From SHVO01 sp050250575 (lineage in GTDB: Bacteria; Pseudomonadota; Alphaproteobacteria; Rhodospirillales; Rhodospirillaceae), in the NCBI GenBank assembly GCA_050250575.1, contig JBFWOJ010000014.1:26016-90015 (forward strand): DNA of 64,000 nt. Reading direction: 5' to 3'. Positions 8,518 to 16,817 of the stretch are shown here, piece by piece. Positions within the stretch are counted from its first letter, which is position 1; every line of letters starts with the position of its first letter. Made by a program: the position numbers and the translations under genes. Under the pieces are notes generated by a model. It had not been told where the DNA came from and ran no database searches. It worked only from the letters and a program-made list of their open reading frames with translations.

Positions 8518-9705
8518 TTACCTCGCTACCCTCTCCGAAAATCGAGCCGCAAAATTCTGGACACGGCTCAGCTCGAGTGAAATCTCAGAGATCACCGACG
8601 CGGCGGCCTCGAAGTCGTCGCGTTGTGCGATGTACTCCAGTTTCTCGTACAATCCCCCAAGACTGGCGGCGCCGAGATTGCGCGCTTCACCCTTGGCGCC
8701 GTGCGCCGCGCGGATCAGGCCATAGGAATCGCGCCGTGCGAAATGGCCCTGCACGTCGGTCCACGATTCCCCTGCCGCCGTCGCAAACTCCTGCACGACG
8801 TCGGCGATCATTTTTTCGTCCTCGCTGCCAAGGAGTTGCTGAACGATCTTGAGGTCGAGCACCTCGGGACCGGCGGCATCGCCGATGTGAATCGTTTCGT
8901 CTTTGCTGGCCAGCCATTGGGAAAGTACGGTGGCCAGCCGTTGCAGGGTCACCGGTTTGCTGACGAAGTCATCCATTCCGGCGGCAAAACATTGCTGCAT
9001 ATCGGCGCGCGAAGCGTGAGCCGTCATCGCGATGACCGGAATGCGGCCTCCCATCTTTCGCTCGCGTTCCCGCAGTCTGCGCGTGAATTCGAATCCGTCC
9101 ATGTCCGGCATCGCACAGTCGCAGAGGATGCAATCGAACACCGCGGAGCCCACCTTCTCGAGACCGGTGTTGCCGTCGCTCGCAAGCGTGCAAATGGCGC
9201 CGAGCTGCCTCAGTTGGCGCTGGACGATGGTCTGGTCGACGAGGCGGTCTTCCAGCACGAGCACCTTTTTCCCGGCTAGGGCCCTGCCGAACGGGCGTGC
9301 AGGCGCAACGATGGATTCGGGGACCTGCGGCTCGACCTGAGCAGACCGGCGAAGCGAGGGGGAGTGGAAATCCTGGCCGGTGCCTTCGCTGCGCGCCGCG
9401 CGGAGTTGAAAATCGCGCAGGCGGAGCTGCCTCCACTGCCAAACCACGATCGTTGTCAGTACCGTGACAAGGAGGTTTGCAAGGAGGAGCCAGCGGGCCA
9501 ATTCGGCGGGGGCGTGGCCGCTTTGGCGCGTGATCTGCCACGCGGCGAGCGACCCCGCAGCGCCAACCAGCAACACCCCTATCGGTAACCACAATCGCCA
9601 CGCCGCGAATGCCACGCCCGCACAAGCCTCCTTGCTGGGCCGCACACCTAGAAGGGCCCGCACGGTCTGATTACCCGCATAATTGGGTTTACGATGGTAA
9701 TCCAC
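8518..9705 (-). CDS. Membrane protein with receiver and Hpt domains, no kinase domain
   Basis: A 395-residue phosphorelay intermediate. Two transmembrane helices (about 35-57 and 70-92) are followed by a linker, a receiver domain (about 147-265; VLEDRLVD, phospho-acceptor Asp in CDCAMPDMDGFEF, MTAHASRADM, Lys in SKP) and an Hpt domain (about 285-390) with the phospho-His in AAHGAKGEARNLGA. The C-terminal order resembles hybrid kinases of the BarA/ArcB kind, but no HisKA or HATPase domain is present between membrane and receiver. It sits 33 bases upstream of the REC-EAL gene on the same strand and may pass phosphate to it; an external kinase would be required. Whole module is inserted between mtnP and mtnA. 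Confidence 0.85.
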   Translation of the reverse strand: MDYHRKPNYAGNQTVRALLGVRPSKEACAGVAFAAWRLWLPIGVLLVGAAGSLAAWQITRQSGHAPAELARWLLLANLLVTVLTTIVVWQWRQLRLRDFQLRAARSEGTGQDFHSPSLRRSAQVEPQVPESIVAPARPFGRALAGKKVLVLEDRLVDQTIVQRQLRQLGAICTLASDGNTGLEKVGSAVFDCILCDCAMPDMDGFEFTRRLRERERKMGGRIPVIAMTAHASRADMQQCFAAGMDDFVSKPVTLQRLATVLSQWLASKDETIHIGDAAGPEVLDLKIVQQLLGSEDEKMIADVVQEFATAAGESWTDVQGHFARRDSYGLIRAAHGAKGEARNLGAASLGGLYEKLEYIAQRDDFEAAASVISEISLELSRVQNFAARFSERVAR

Positions 9706-9879
9706 ATAGTTAATAGTCGCAATTATTAACCTCTCACGAACCCGTTACAGTATTCACTCCTAACGTTTCGGGATTTTGCGTGCGTTACGAAATCACCCGG
9801 GGGTTGGAGCTTTCTCCCCGTGGTTCTTCCAACCCGCGTTACGTGACCTACAATGCGCGGAAGGAAAACGGGCTGCCTG

Positions 9880-10980
9880 ATGCGAATTTTCGACCGGCAT
9901 TACAGGACTATTTGGCGCGACGAGGACGGCGATATCCGGATCATCGACCAGACGCGCCTGCCGTTTGCCTTTACGATCGCGACCCTTTCCAGCGTGGACG
10001 ACGCGGCGCATGCCATCCGCAGCATGATGGTCCGGGGGGCGCCTTTGATCGGCGCCACCGCGGCCTACGGCATAGCCCTGGCGATGCGCGCCGACCCAAG
10101 CGACCGCCACCTTGCGGCGGCGGCCGACCTTCTGCGGTCGACGCGACCTACCGCGGTCAACCTGGCTTGGGCGATCGAACAGATGACCGCGGCACTCGCG
10201 CCGTATCCACCTCATGAACGCCAATCCGCCGGCTTCCGCCGCGCGAGCGAAATCTGCGATGCCGACGTTGCGCAGTGCGAGGCCATCGGCCGCCATGGCC
10301 TTTCGGTTTTCGAAAAGATCTTTGGGTCGAAAGGCAGCAAAGCGCCGCTCAACGTCCTGACCCACTGCAACGCCGGCTGGCTTGCCTGCGTCGATTGGGG
10401 CACCGCGCTCGCGCCGATCTACAAGGCGCATGATTCCGGGCTTCCGATCCACGTTTGGGTAGACGAGACAAGGCCGCGCAACCAAGGCGCCTCGCTCACG
10501 GCTTATGAATTGGGGGCCCACGGCGTACCGCACACCATCATCGCCGACAACACGGGCGGCCACCTCATGCAACACGGGCGTGTCGACCTGGTCATCGTCG
10601 GCAGCGACCGCACCACCGCCAATGGGGACGTGTGCAACAAGATTGGAACCTATCTCAAGGCCCTGGCCGCGTTTGACACCAAGGTGCCTTTTTACGTCGC
10701 GCTCCCGTCGACGACCATCGACTGGTCGCTTTCCGACGGAAGGGAAATTCCGATCGAAGAACGCGACGCCCGGGAACTGTCGCACGTGACCGGACGCACC
10801 GCGAGCGGCGCGCTGGAAACCGTTGCCATCTACCCGCCGCGGAGCGAAGTCCTGAACGTCGGCTTCGACGTCACGCCGGCGCGCTACGTGAGCGGCCTGA
10901 TCACCGAGCGCGGAACTTGCCCCGCCAGCCGGGAGGGGTTACTTGCTCTTTTTCCGGAACGAACGCGCGCAGCGGCCTGA
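9880..10980 (+). CDS. mtnA: S-methyl-5-thioribose-1-phosphate isomerase
   Basis: Converts 5-methylthioribose-1-phosphate to 5-methylthioribulose-1-phosphate. A 366-residue eIF2B-alpha-like protein. The start MRIFDRHYRTIW matches the family's usual beginning; an earlier in-frame ATG at 9853 would add nine atypical residues. AAGGA lies at 9861-9865, rather far upstream. Key motifs are MMVRGAPLIGATAAYG, the catalytic Cys in THCNAGWLACVDWGTA and the catalytic Asp in GSDRTTANGDVCNKIGTY. The TGA overlaps the next gene's ATG (TGATG at 10978-10982), implying translational coupling to the aldolase. Confidence 0.94.
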   Translation: MRIFDRHYRTIWRDEDGDIRIIDQTRLPFAFTIATLSSVDDAAHAIRSMMVRGAPLIGATAAYGIALAMRADPSDRHLAAAADLLRSTRPTAVNLAWAIEQMTAALAPYPPHERQSAGFRRASEICDADVAQCEAIGRHGLSVFEKIFGSKGSKAPLNVLTHCNAGWLACVDWGTALAPIYKAHDSGLPIHVWVDETRPRNQGASLTAYELGAHGVPHTIIADNTGGHLMQHGRVDLVIVGSDRTTANGDVCNKIGTYLKALAAFDTKVPFYVALPSTTIDWSLSDGREIPIEERDARELSHVTGRTASGALETVAIYPPRSEVLNVGFDVTPARYVSGLITERGTCPASREGLLALFPERTRAAA

Positions 10981-11681
10981 TGGACAATATCGTACACACG
11001 CCCGAGGACGTCCGCCTGAAGGCGGAGCTTATGGTCACCTGCTGCGCCATCGCCCAGCGCGGTCTCACCCACGGCACGTCGGGAAACGTCAGCGTCCGCA
11101 GGGATAGCGAGACGTTTTTCATCAGCCCGAGCGGCGTTCCCTACGAACAACTCGACGACATCCCGATCATGGATTTCGAGGGCCGCTGGTTCGGTTCGCG
11201 CAGGCCATCGAGCGAGTGGCGCTTCCACCGCGACATCCTGAAGGCGCGTCCGGACGTGAACGCCGTCGTGCACACGCATTCCAAATACGCGGTCGCGTTG
11301 GCTTGCACGGGACAGGGAATCCCGGCCTTCCACTATATGGTAGCGGTGGCGGGCGGCGCGGACATCCGCTGCGCGCCCTACGCCACGTTCGGGTCACAGG
11401 CGTTGTCGGATCATGCGCTTGCCGCGCTCGAGGGCCGCAAAGCGTGCCTGCTTGCCAATCACGGCGTGATCGCAACGGGAACGGATCTTTCCGGCGCCTT
11501 GCGCCTCGCCGGCGAAGTCGAGAATCTTGCCAGCCAATATTGCGCGGCGCTCGCCGCGGGAACACCGCAGCTTCTCGGCGAAGTCGAGATGGCGCGGGTC
11601 GTGGAGCTGTTCAAGTCCTACGGCAAGCAGGACAGCGACCACGACCCGGAGCTGCGCTTCGGCGGCGTTCCGCGCTTCTAA
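10980..11681 (+). CDS. ald2: Class II aldolase, probable 5-methylthioribulose-1-phosphate aldolase
   Basis: A 233-residue AraD/FucA-type zinc aldolase. Zinc ligands are the HTH in NAVVHTHSKYAVA and His in LLANHGVIATG; the substrate/acid-base region is TSGNVSVR, SPSG and SEWRFH. In Rhodospirillum rubrum and others the set MtnP/MtnK-MtnA-Ald2 forms the DHAP shunt, cleaving 5-methylthioribulose-1-phosphate to DHAP and 2-(methylthio)acetaldehyde. Direct coupling to mtnA supports that assignment over L-fuculose-1-phosphate aldolase. The protein is too short to be a fused MtnB-MtnX, and no mtnC, mtnD or mtnE is present here. The alternative is an MtnB dehydratase. The end overlaps the convergent permease gene. 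Confidence 0.75.
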   Translation: MDNIVHTPEDVRLKAELMVTCCAIAQRGLTHGTSGNVSVRRDSETFFISPSGVPYEQLDDIPIMDFEGRWFGSRRPSSEWRFHRDILKARPDVNAVVHTHSKYAVALACTGQGIPAFHYMVAVAGGADIRCAPYATFGSQALSDHALAALEGRKACLLANHGVIATGTDLSGALRLAGEVENLASQYCAALAAGTPQLLGEVEMARVVELFKSYGKQDSDHDPELRFGGVPRF

Positions 11682-12442
11682 GCGCGGGCACTTTCGTGCC
11701 AGTGGCGCAAGAGGCGCCGCGAAAGCGCATCGAGCGCCAGGTAAAGCCCGAGGCCCGACGCGCTCAGCAGCACGAAGCAGCCGAGCGCAAGCGCGAGATC
11801 GAGCCTATAGCTGGCCTCCACCAGCCGGGAGGCTAGACCTGAGCGAGTCCCGGACGTGCCGGCGACCATCTCGGCGACGACCGTGCCGATGAGCGCGAGG
11901 CCGCCTGCGATCCGCAGACCCCCGAGAAAATACGGCAGCGCGCTCGGGATCAGCAGCCGGCGCACCGTTTGCCATCGCGTCGCCCGGTAGAGAAGAAAGA
12001 GATCCTTCAAGTTGGCATCCACGCTCTTCAAGCCGAGCAGCGTGTTGGAGATGATCGGGAAGAGGGCGGCCATCCAGGCAAGGATGAGGAGGACGAAGAA
12101 CACGTCTTCCACCCAGATGATGACAAAAGGCGCGATGGTGACGATCGGCGTGACCTGCAAAAAGATCGCGTAGGGAAAGAATATCCGTTCGGCGAGGGGG
12201 GACTGCGCGAGGCCGATCGCGATCAAAGCGCCCGACACCGCGGCCAGCAGCAGCGCGACAACTGTGACCTCCAGCGTCACGCTCAAGGCACCCGCAAGCT
12301 CGGCGGCGTTCGACGCAAGCGCTGCTCCAATCTCGCTCGGCCGCGGCATGATGTAGGCGGGAATGTCCGCCGCGACGAGGGACAATTCCCACATGGCGAG
12401 CAGGAATACTCCGAAAGCCAAGGGCGCGGCCGCGCGCGTCAT
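11678..12442 (-). CDS. ABC transporter permease (SsuC/TauC/ThiX type)
   Basis: A 254-residue BPD_transp_1 inner-membrane permease. The start at 12442 (MTRAAAPLAFGVFLLAMWE) is set by the ATGA overlap with the ATPase stop. About six hydrophobic helices are visible, including LEVTVVALLLAAVSGALIAIG and the EAA-like loop after MAALFPIISNTLLGLKSVD (DLFLLYRATRWQTVRRLLIPSALPYF), which docks the ATPase. Last gene of a four-gene minus-strand unit with ATPase, binding protein and cyclase. Confidence 0.88.
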   Translation of the reverse strand: MTRAAAPLAFGVFLLAMWELSLVAADIPAYIMPRPSEIGAALASNAAELAGALSVTLEVTVVALLLAAVSGALIAIGLAQSPLAERIFFPYAIFLQVTPIVTIAPFVIIWVEDVFFVLLILAWMAALFPIISNTLLGLKSVDANLKDLFLLYRATRWQTVRRLLIPSALPYFLGGLRIAGGLALIGTVVAEMVAGTSGTRSGLASRLVEASYRLDLALALGCFVLLSASGLGLYLALDALSRRLLRHWHESARA

Positions 12443-13185
12443 GCGGTGACTCTTGCGCCGCTCATGGCACGCTCCAGGATGTTTGAAACTTCGGCGCATT
12501 GATCGGCAAAAGCGTGCGTGTTGCGAAGTTCGGAGTCGCGGTGCTCCGGAAGGCGGACGGGCAGATCGGCAATCACACGCCCGGGCCGCGGTGACATAAC
12601 GATCACGCGCTGCGACAGGAACACCGCCTCGCGGATCGAATGCGTGACGAAGACCACCGTCCACCCGTTCTGTCGCCATAACGTTTGAAGATCGTCGTTG
12701 AGGCGAAAGCGCGTGAACTCGTCGAGCGCGGCGAACGGCTCATCCATGAGCAGCGCTTGCGGATTGGTGACGATCGCGCGGGCGAGGGATGCGCGCATTT
12801 GCATTCCGCCGGACAGCTCGCGCGGATAAGCCTTCGCGAAACCGGCAAGGCCAACCCGGGTAAGGGCTTCATCGATGGGCGCGAGGCCGGCGCCTTTCAG
12901 CCGCAGCGGAAGGCTGACGTTGGCCGCGACGCTCGCCCAGGGCATCAACGTCGGGTCCTGGAAGACGAAGCCTGTCTCCGCAATTCCGATACGCGCGACT
13001 TCGCCTGCGCTCGGCTGCAAGAGTCCGGCGAGGAGGCGAAGCAAGGTCGACTTGCCGCAGCCGGAGGGCCCGACGAAGCTGACGAAGCTGCCGCGGGCGA
13101 TCTCGAAACTCGTCGGGGCGAGAGCGGCCGTTCCGTTCGGGTAGGTTTTCGTCAGTCCGTTGAGCCGAAACGCGGTCTCGGTCAA
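12439..13185 (-). CDS. ABC transporter ATP-binding protein
   Basis: A 248-residue ATPase of the nitrate/sulfonate/thiamine-precursor type. Walker A GPSGCGKST, Q-loop FQDPTLMPW, signature LSGGM, Walker B LLMDEPFAALD and the switch His in VTHSIREAVFLSQR are all present, so it should be active. It overlaps both neighbours by ATGA (12439-12442 and 13182-13185), the sign of a translationally coupled complex with the permease and the binding protein. Confidence 0.93.
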   Translation of the reverse strand: MTETAFRLNGLTKTYPNGTAALAPTSFEIARGSFVSFVGPSGCGKSTLLRLLAGLLQPSAGEVARIGIAETGFVFQDPTLMPWASVAANVSLPLRLKGAGLAPIDEALTRVGLAGFAKAYPRELSGGMQMRASLARAIVTNPQALLMDEPFAALDEFTRFRLNDDLQTLWRQNGWTVVFVTHSIREAVFLSQRVIVMSPRPGRVIADLPVRLPEHRDSELRNTHAFADQCAEVSNILERAMSGARVTA

Positions 13186-14183
13186 CGTCCACCTGTGCGG
13201 TGTCGGGGCTTGCCGATGAATGCGGTCGTATAAGCCTTGCGGAAATCCATCGCGCGCGGATAAAGGCCGTCCGCCGCCATGACATCGAAAAATGCGCGCC
13301 AGCGCGCGTCCGTCATGGCGCCGACGCCCAGAGTTTCGGCGTCGCCCGATACGATCATCCCATGCTCGATGAGCTTGCCGCGGCCGAACGCGAGCAAGTC
13401 ATCGGTCATGTCGGGATTATCCCGCTTGATGAGAGCGTGGGCCGGCGCGGGATCGCCGGTGAGATAGCTGATCCAGCCGGCTATGCTGGCGTCGACAAAA
13501 CGCTGAACCAGGTCCGGCTCCTTTTGGACCCGCGCGGACGAAGTCATGATGACGGAGGAATAGCTCGCGTAGCCCGCGTCGGCGAGCAGCATGACCACCG
13601 GCTTCTTGCCGGCACGGGCAATTTGGAACGGTTCACTCGAAAGAAGTCCCTGCTGGATCGCAGTCGGATCGGCGAGGAACGGTGCAAGGTTGAAGGTATA
13701 AGGCGCAATCTGATCGTCGGTGTATCCGTACTTCGACTTGAGGAAGCGCCAGAACCCGATGCGCGTGTCGGGCGAGATCATGATGCGTTTGCCCTTGAGC
13801 TGGGCGAGACTGTCATTGCCGGCGCCCGCGTGTGCGATCAGAACCGCCGGGTCCTTTTGGAAGATCGCGGCGACCGCGACAACGGGAACGTTCTGTTGAA
13901 CGAAGTTCAGGGCGATGAACGAATTGGGCACCGCGCTGAAATCGAGGCGGCCCGCGGCGAGCAGTTGCGAATGATTGACCTGTGGCCCGCCCTGGCGGAT
14001 CTCCACTTCAAGTCCCGCCTTGGCATAAAGGCCCGTCGCGACCGCCTGGTAGTAACCGCCGTGCTCGGCCTGGGCGCGCCAGTCCGTGCCGAGACTGACG
14101 CGGTCGGCTGCGGACGCGCAAAACGGGACGAGCCACGCCGCCGCGAGGACGGCGCAGTACAAGATCCCGCGGCGGGGATTCAT
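13182..14183 (-). CDS. NMT1/THI5-like periplasmic substrate-binding protein
   Basis: A 333-residue secreted binding protein for the adjacent transporter. A signal peptide of about 25 residues ends in CASAAD. Then follows the typical VSLGTDWRAQAEHGGYYQAVATGLY opening, AKAGLEVEIRQGGPQVN and the lobe features QLKGKRIMIS. This opening is shared by pyrimidine (thiamine precursor) and related binding proteins, but no thiamine gene or THI-box is next to it, so the ligand is open. The ATG overlaps the cyclase stop by one base (TGATG on the minus strand at 14181-14185). Confidence 0.85.
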   Translation of the reverse strand: MNPRRGILYCAVLAAAWLVPFCASAADRVSLGTDWRAQAEHGGYYQAVATGLYAKAGLEVEIRQGGPQVNHSQLLAAGRLDFSAVPNSFIALNFVQQNVPVVAVAAIFQKDPAVLIAHAGAGNDSLAQLKGKRIMISPDTRIGFWRFLKSKYGYTDDQIAPYTFNLAPFLADPTAIQQGLLSSEPFQIARAGKKPVVMLLADAGYASYSSVIMTSSARVQKEPDLVQRFVDASIAGWISYLTGDPAPAHALIKRDNPDMTDDLLAFGRGKLIEHGMIVSGDAETLGVGAMTDARWRAFFDVMAADGLYPRAMDFRKAYTTAFIGKPRHRTGGR

Positions 14184-15298
14184 CAGATCTTGAATACGCC
14201 GCCCGGAGCGCCGGCGGCGGCCGGCGCGGCTTGCACGCCCTGCTTGGCGACCTTCGTCGGCTGCTGCTCTTCGATCGCGAACACTTTGAAGAGCTCAGGC
14301 GGCTTGGCGATGTTCTTCATCGGTTTCACGCCGATCGACATGAAGTGCGCCGGAACCTTGTTGCGAGCCGCATTGGCGACGACGTCGGAAACGGTCACGC
14401 CGTCGGGATCGCACTGGGGTTCAATACGTGCGGCGATGTTGACGCCTTCGCCGAACACGTCCGTGCCGGTGTGAATCACTTCGCCCATATGCACGCCGAT
14501 GCGGATATGGAACTGGTCGTTGGCCGGCTTGCCCTTATTGTATTCGCCGATCGCCTTTTGGCAGTCGAGAGCGCACTGCACGGCGTTTTCGGCCGAACGG
14601 AAGCGCACCATGAAGGCATCGCCGATCGTCTTGATGACCGTGCCGCGGTTGCGCACGATCTGGTTGCGCATGATTTCGTTATGGATGGACAGCTTCTTGA
14701 CCATCGCCGCTTCGTCGGCGCCCATCTGCTTCGAATAGCCGACGATGTCGGTGAACATGATGGCGGTGAGCTGGCGCTTCGGATTCTTCGAAGAGCCTTC
14801 CTCCATCGCTTCGAGGTCTTTGTCGCTCTTGCGCAATTTATCGAGGAGGCGAAGCGGATTGATCGGCGCGAGCAGGCGGCCGAGGCCCATAGTGACCAGC
14901 GCCACAATGAAGGATTGCAGCACGCGCGAGACGCCCCACACCCAGACGCCGGTGAACAGGGCCGCAAAGACGAGAGTCTTCGCCGTCACCTGCCAGCCCG
15001 GAGGGGTGTAGTCGATGACGAACGTCGACGCGCTGTAGAGCGAATAGGCTTGAATCGTGGTATAAATATAAAGGCCGAAACAGCCCAGCGATTTGACGGG
15101 ATTTTCGGTATAAAGCCGCAGGATCACGAGAGTGATCAGCACACCGCAGTACATGACGGAAAGGATCGGAGAATTCGCCTGGATGTCGATCGCACCGGCG
15201 AACATGTTCAGGAACCACTCGGTGAAAAATCCGGTTTCCTTCGCCGCATCGCCGGCCTTGGCGAGTTCTGTTGTATAGGAAAACGGTTGATCGGCCAT
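14183..15298 (-). CDS. Membrane class III adenylate/guanylate cyclase
   Basis: A 371-residue cyclase. The start MADQPFSYTTELAK at 15298 follows GAGGGG about 8 bases upstream. Three to four transmembrane helices occupy about residues 40-165. The cyclase homology domain (about 180-345) has the metal-binding Asp of FTDIVGYS and of TIGDAFMVRF, the RIGVHMGEV segment and GEGVNIAARIE (transition-state Asn and Arg), so it appears catalytic. A Pro/Ala-rich tail follows. It is the first gene of the unit with the ABC transporter, with stop and start overlapping. Whether it makes cAMP or cGMP cannot be decided by eye. Confidence 0.9.
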   Translation of the reverse strand: MADQPFSYTTELAKAGDAAKETGFFTEWFLNMFAGAIDIQANSPILSVMYCGVLITLVILRLYTENPVKSLGCFGLYIYTTIQAYSLYSASTFVIDYTPPGWQVTAKTLVFAALFTGVWVWGVSRVLQSFIVALVTMGLGRLLAPINPLRLLDKLRKSDKDLEAMEEGSSKNPKRQLTAIMFTDIVGYSKQMGADEAAMVKKLSIHNEIMRNQIVRNRGTVIKTIGDAFMVRFRSAENAVQCALDCQKAIGEYNKGKPANDQFHIRIGVHMGEVIHTGTDVFGEGVNIAARIEPQCDPDGVTVSDVVANAARNKVPAHFMSIGVKPMKNIAKPPELFKVFAIEEQQPTKVAKQGVQAAPAAAGAPGGVFKI

Positions 15299-15439
15299 GT
15301 GCGCTACCCCTCTGATCCGGTCCCTCTTCCGGAAGCGCGGGAAGTTTAACGGAATGAAAGGCGCATTTCCACTGTTGCGGGTCGCGCTCAATCGGCCGAT
15401 TCTTGGCGAATGACTGGGGTTTAGACGAAGGTTTTCAGG

Positions 15440-16738
15440 ATGATTTTCAAGGAGCGAATTCCGCGGCGTTCAGCTCTCGGTGTCATTGCCGGCGCCGTTT
15501 TGGGCGGTTGCCAGGGTAAGCCGATCGGCGAAGCCCCCGCCGCCGCAGGCGCCTCGCCAACGGCGCCGCCGCCCGAGCCGACGACGACATTCGTGGTTTC
15601 GTCGCAGAAGTTCGAACAGTGGCTGGAGGGAGCACGCACCGAGGCGGCGAAGCGTGGTATCGGAACGAAGACCATCGAGCTGGCGCTCACGAACCTCGAA
15701 CCGAACCCGAAGGTGGTGGAACTCGACCGCCGCCAGCCTGAATTCAGCCAGACCTTCACGCGCTATCTCAATAATTACGTCACGGACCGGCGTATCAACG
15801 AGGGACGGGCGCAATTGGCGCAGCGTGCGTCGCTGCTGACGGGCCTCGAGCGCGACTTCGGCGTGCAGGCCAGGTATCTCGTCGCGTTCTGGGGAGCGGA
15901 GACCAATTACGGCCGCGTGATGGGCGATTTCCCGGTCATCACCTCGCTTGCAACGCTCGCCTTTGACGGACGCCGCGACGAGTTGTTCCGGGCCGAGTTG
16001 TTCAATGCCCTGACCATCCTCGACCGGGGCCATATTCCGCTGGAGCGCATGAAGGGTTCGTGGGCCGGTGCGATGGGCAATACCCAGTTCATGCCTTCGA
16101 CATTCCTGCGTCACGCGGTCGACCGCGACGGCGACGCGCACATCGACATCTGGGGAAGCGTTCCGGACGCTCTGGCCTCGGCCGCGAATTATCTGCGCAG
16201 CATGAAGTGGGACGGCGAAGGTACCTGGGGACGCGAAGTCAAGATGCCGAAGGGTTTCGACGTGGGTCTGGCGAGCCTCGACGTCGAAGCCAGGGAGAAC
16301 ATGCGTCCACTACCGGAATGGGCGCGGCTCGGACTGCGGCGCGCCGACGGCGGTCCGCTGCCGGGGCGCGACATCGCCGCATCCTTCATCCTCCCGCAAG
16401 GCGCCTCGGGTCCGGCGTTCCTGGTGTACGACAATTACCGCACGATCCTGCGCTGGAACCGTTCGGCCTTCTACGCGATCGCCATCGGCCATCTTGCCGA
16501 CCGGCTGGAGGGCGGGCCGCCATTCACCACGCTTCTGCCGGCGGCCGAACCGCTGCGACGCCAGGAAATCGTCGCCTTGCAGGAAGGCCTCATCGCCGAA
16601 GGGTTCCTGGAAGGGACGGCCGACGGCGTGATGGGCGCCCTGACACGCCAAGGCATCCGGCGGTTCCAGAGGGCGCGCGGATTGCCGCCGGACGGCTATG
16701 CCGATCAGGCCCTCATTGCCGCGGTGACGGGCGCCTAG
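15440..16738 (+). CDS. Lytic murein transglycosylase (MltB/SltB family), lipoprotein
   Basis: Cleaves peptidoglycan to 1,6-anhydromuropeptides. A 432-residue protein with a lipobox LGGC (Cys24) preceded by a twin-arginine-like RIPRRSALGV. A Pro/Ala linker follows. The SLT_2 catalytic domain (about 50-350) has the acid Glu154 in FWGAETNYGRVMGDFPV, then GSWAGAMGNTQFMPSTF. The C-terminal peptidoglycan-binding domain is at about 370-430 (LQEGLIAEGFLEGTADG, TRQGIRRFQRARGLPPDGY). Length and order are normal for alphaproteobacteria. It starts a run of wall genes with rlpA and dacC. Confidence 0.92.
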   Translation: MIFKERIPRRSALGVIAGAVLGGCQGKPIGEAPAAAGASPTAPPPEPTTTFVVSSQKFEQWLEGARTEAAKRGIGTKTIELALTNLEPNPKVVELDRRQPEFSQTFTRYLNNYVTDRRINEGRAQLAQRASLLTGLERDFGVQARYLVAFWGAETNYGRVMGDFPVITSLATLAFDGRRDELFRAELFNALTILDRGHIPLERMKGSWAGAMGNTQFMPSTFLRHAVDRDGDAHIDIWGSVPDALASAANYLRSMKWDGEGTWGREVKMPKGFDVGLASLDVEARENMRPLPEWARLGLRRADGGPLPGRDIAASFILPQGASGPAFLVYDNYRTILRWNRSAFYAIAIGHLADRLEGGPPFTTLLPAAEPLRRQEIVALQEGLIAEGFLEGTADGVMGALTRQGIRRFQRARGLPPDGYADQALIAAVTGA

Positions 16739-16817
16739 GGGGCCTCAACTTGCCGGAAACCAGCGTTTCCAGTAGGATACAAGCACTTGTGGGGCTTGGA
16801 CACCTAAGACGCTAGTA

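Noticed and set aside
11678..14183. The ABC importer as a firm thiamine-precursor (ThiXYZ) system
   Set aside because: The NMT1-like binding protein fits, but I see no THI-box riboswitch or thi gene beside it, so the ligand was left open.
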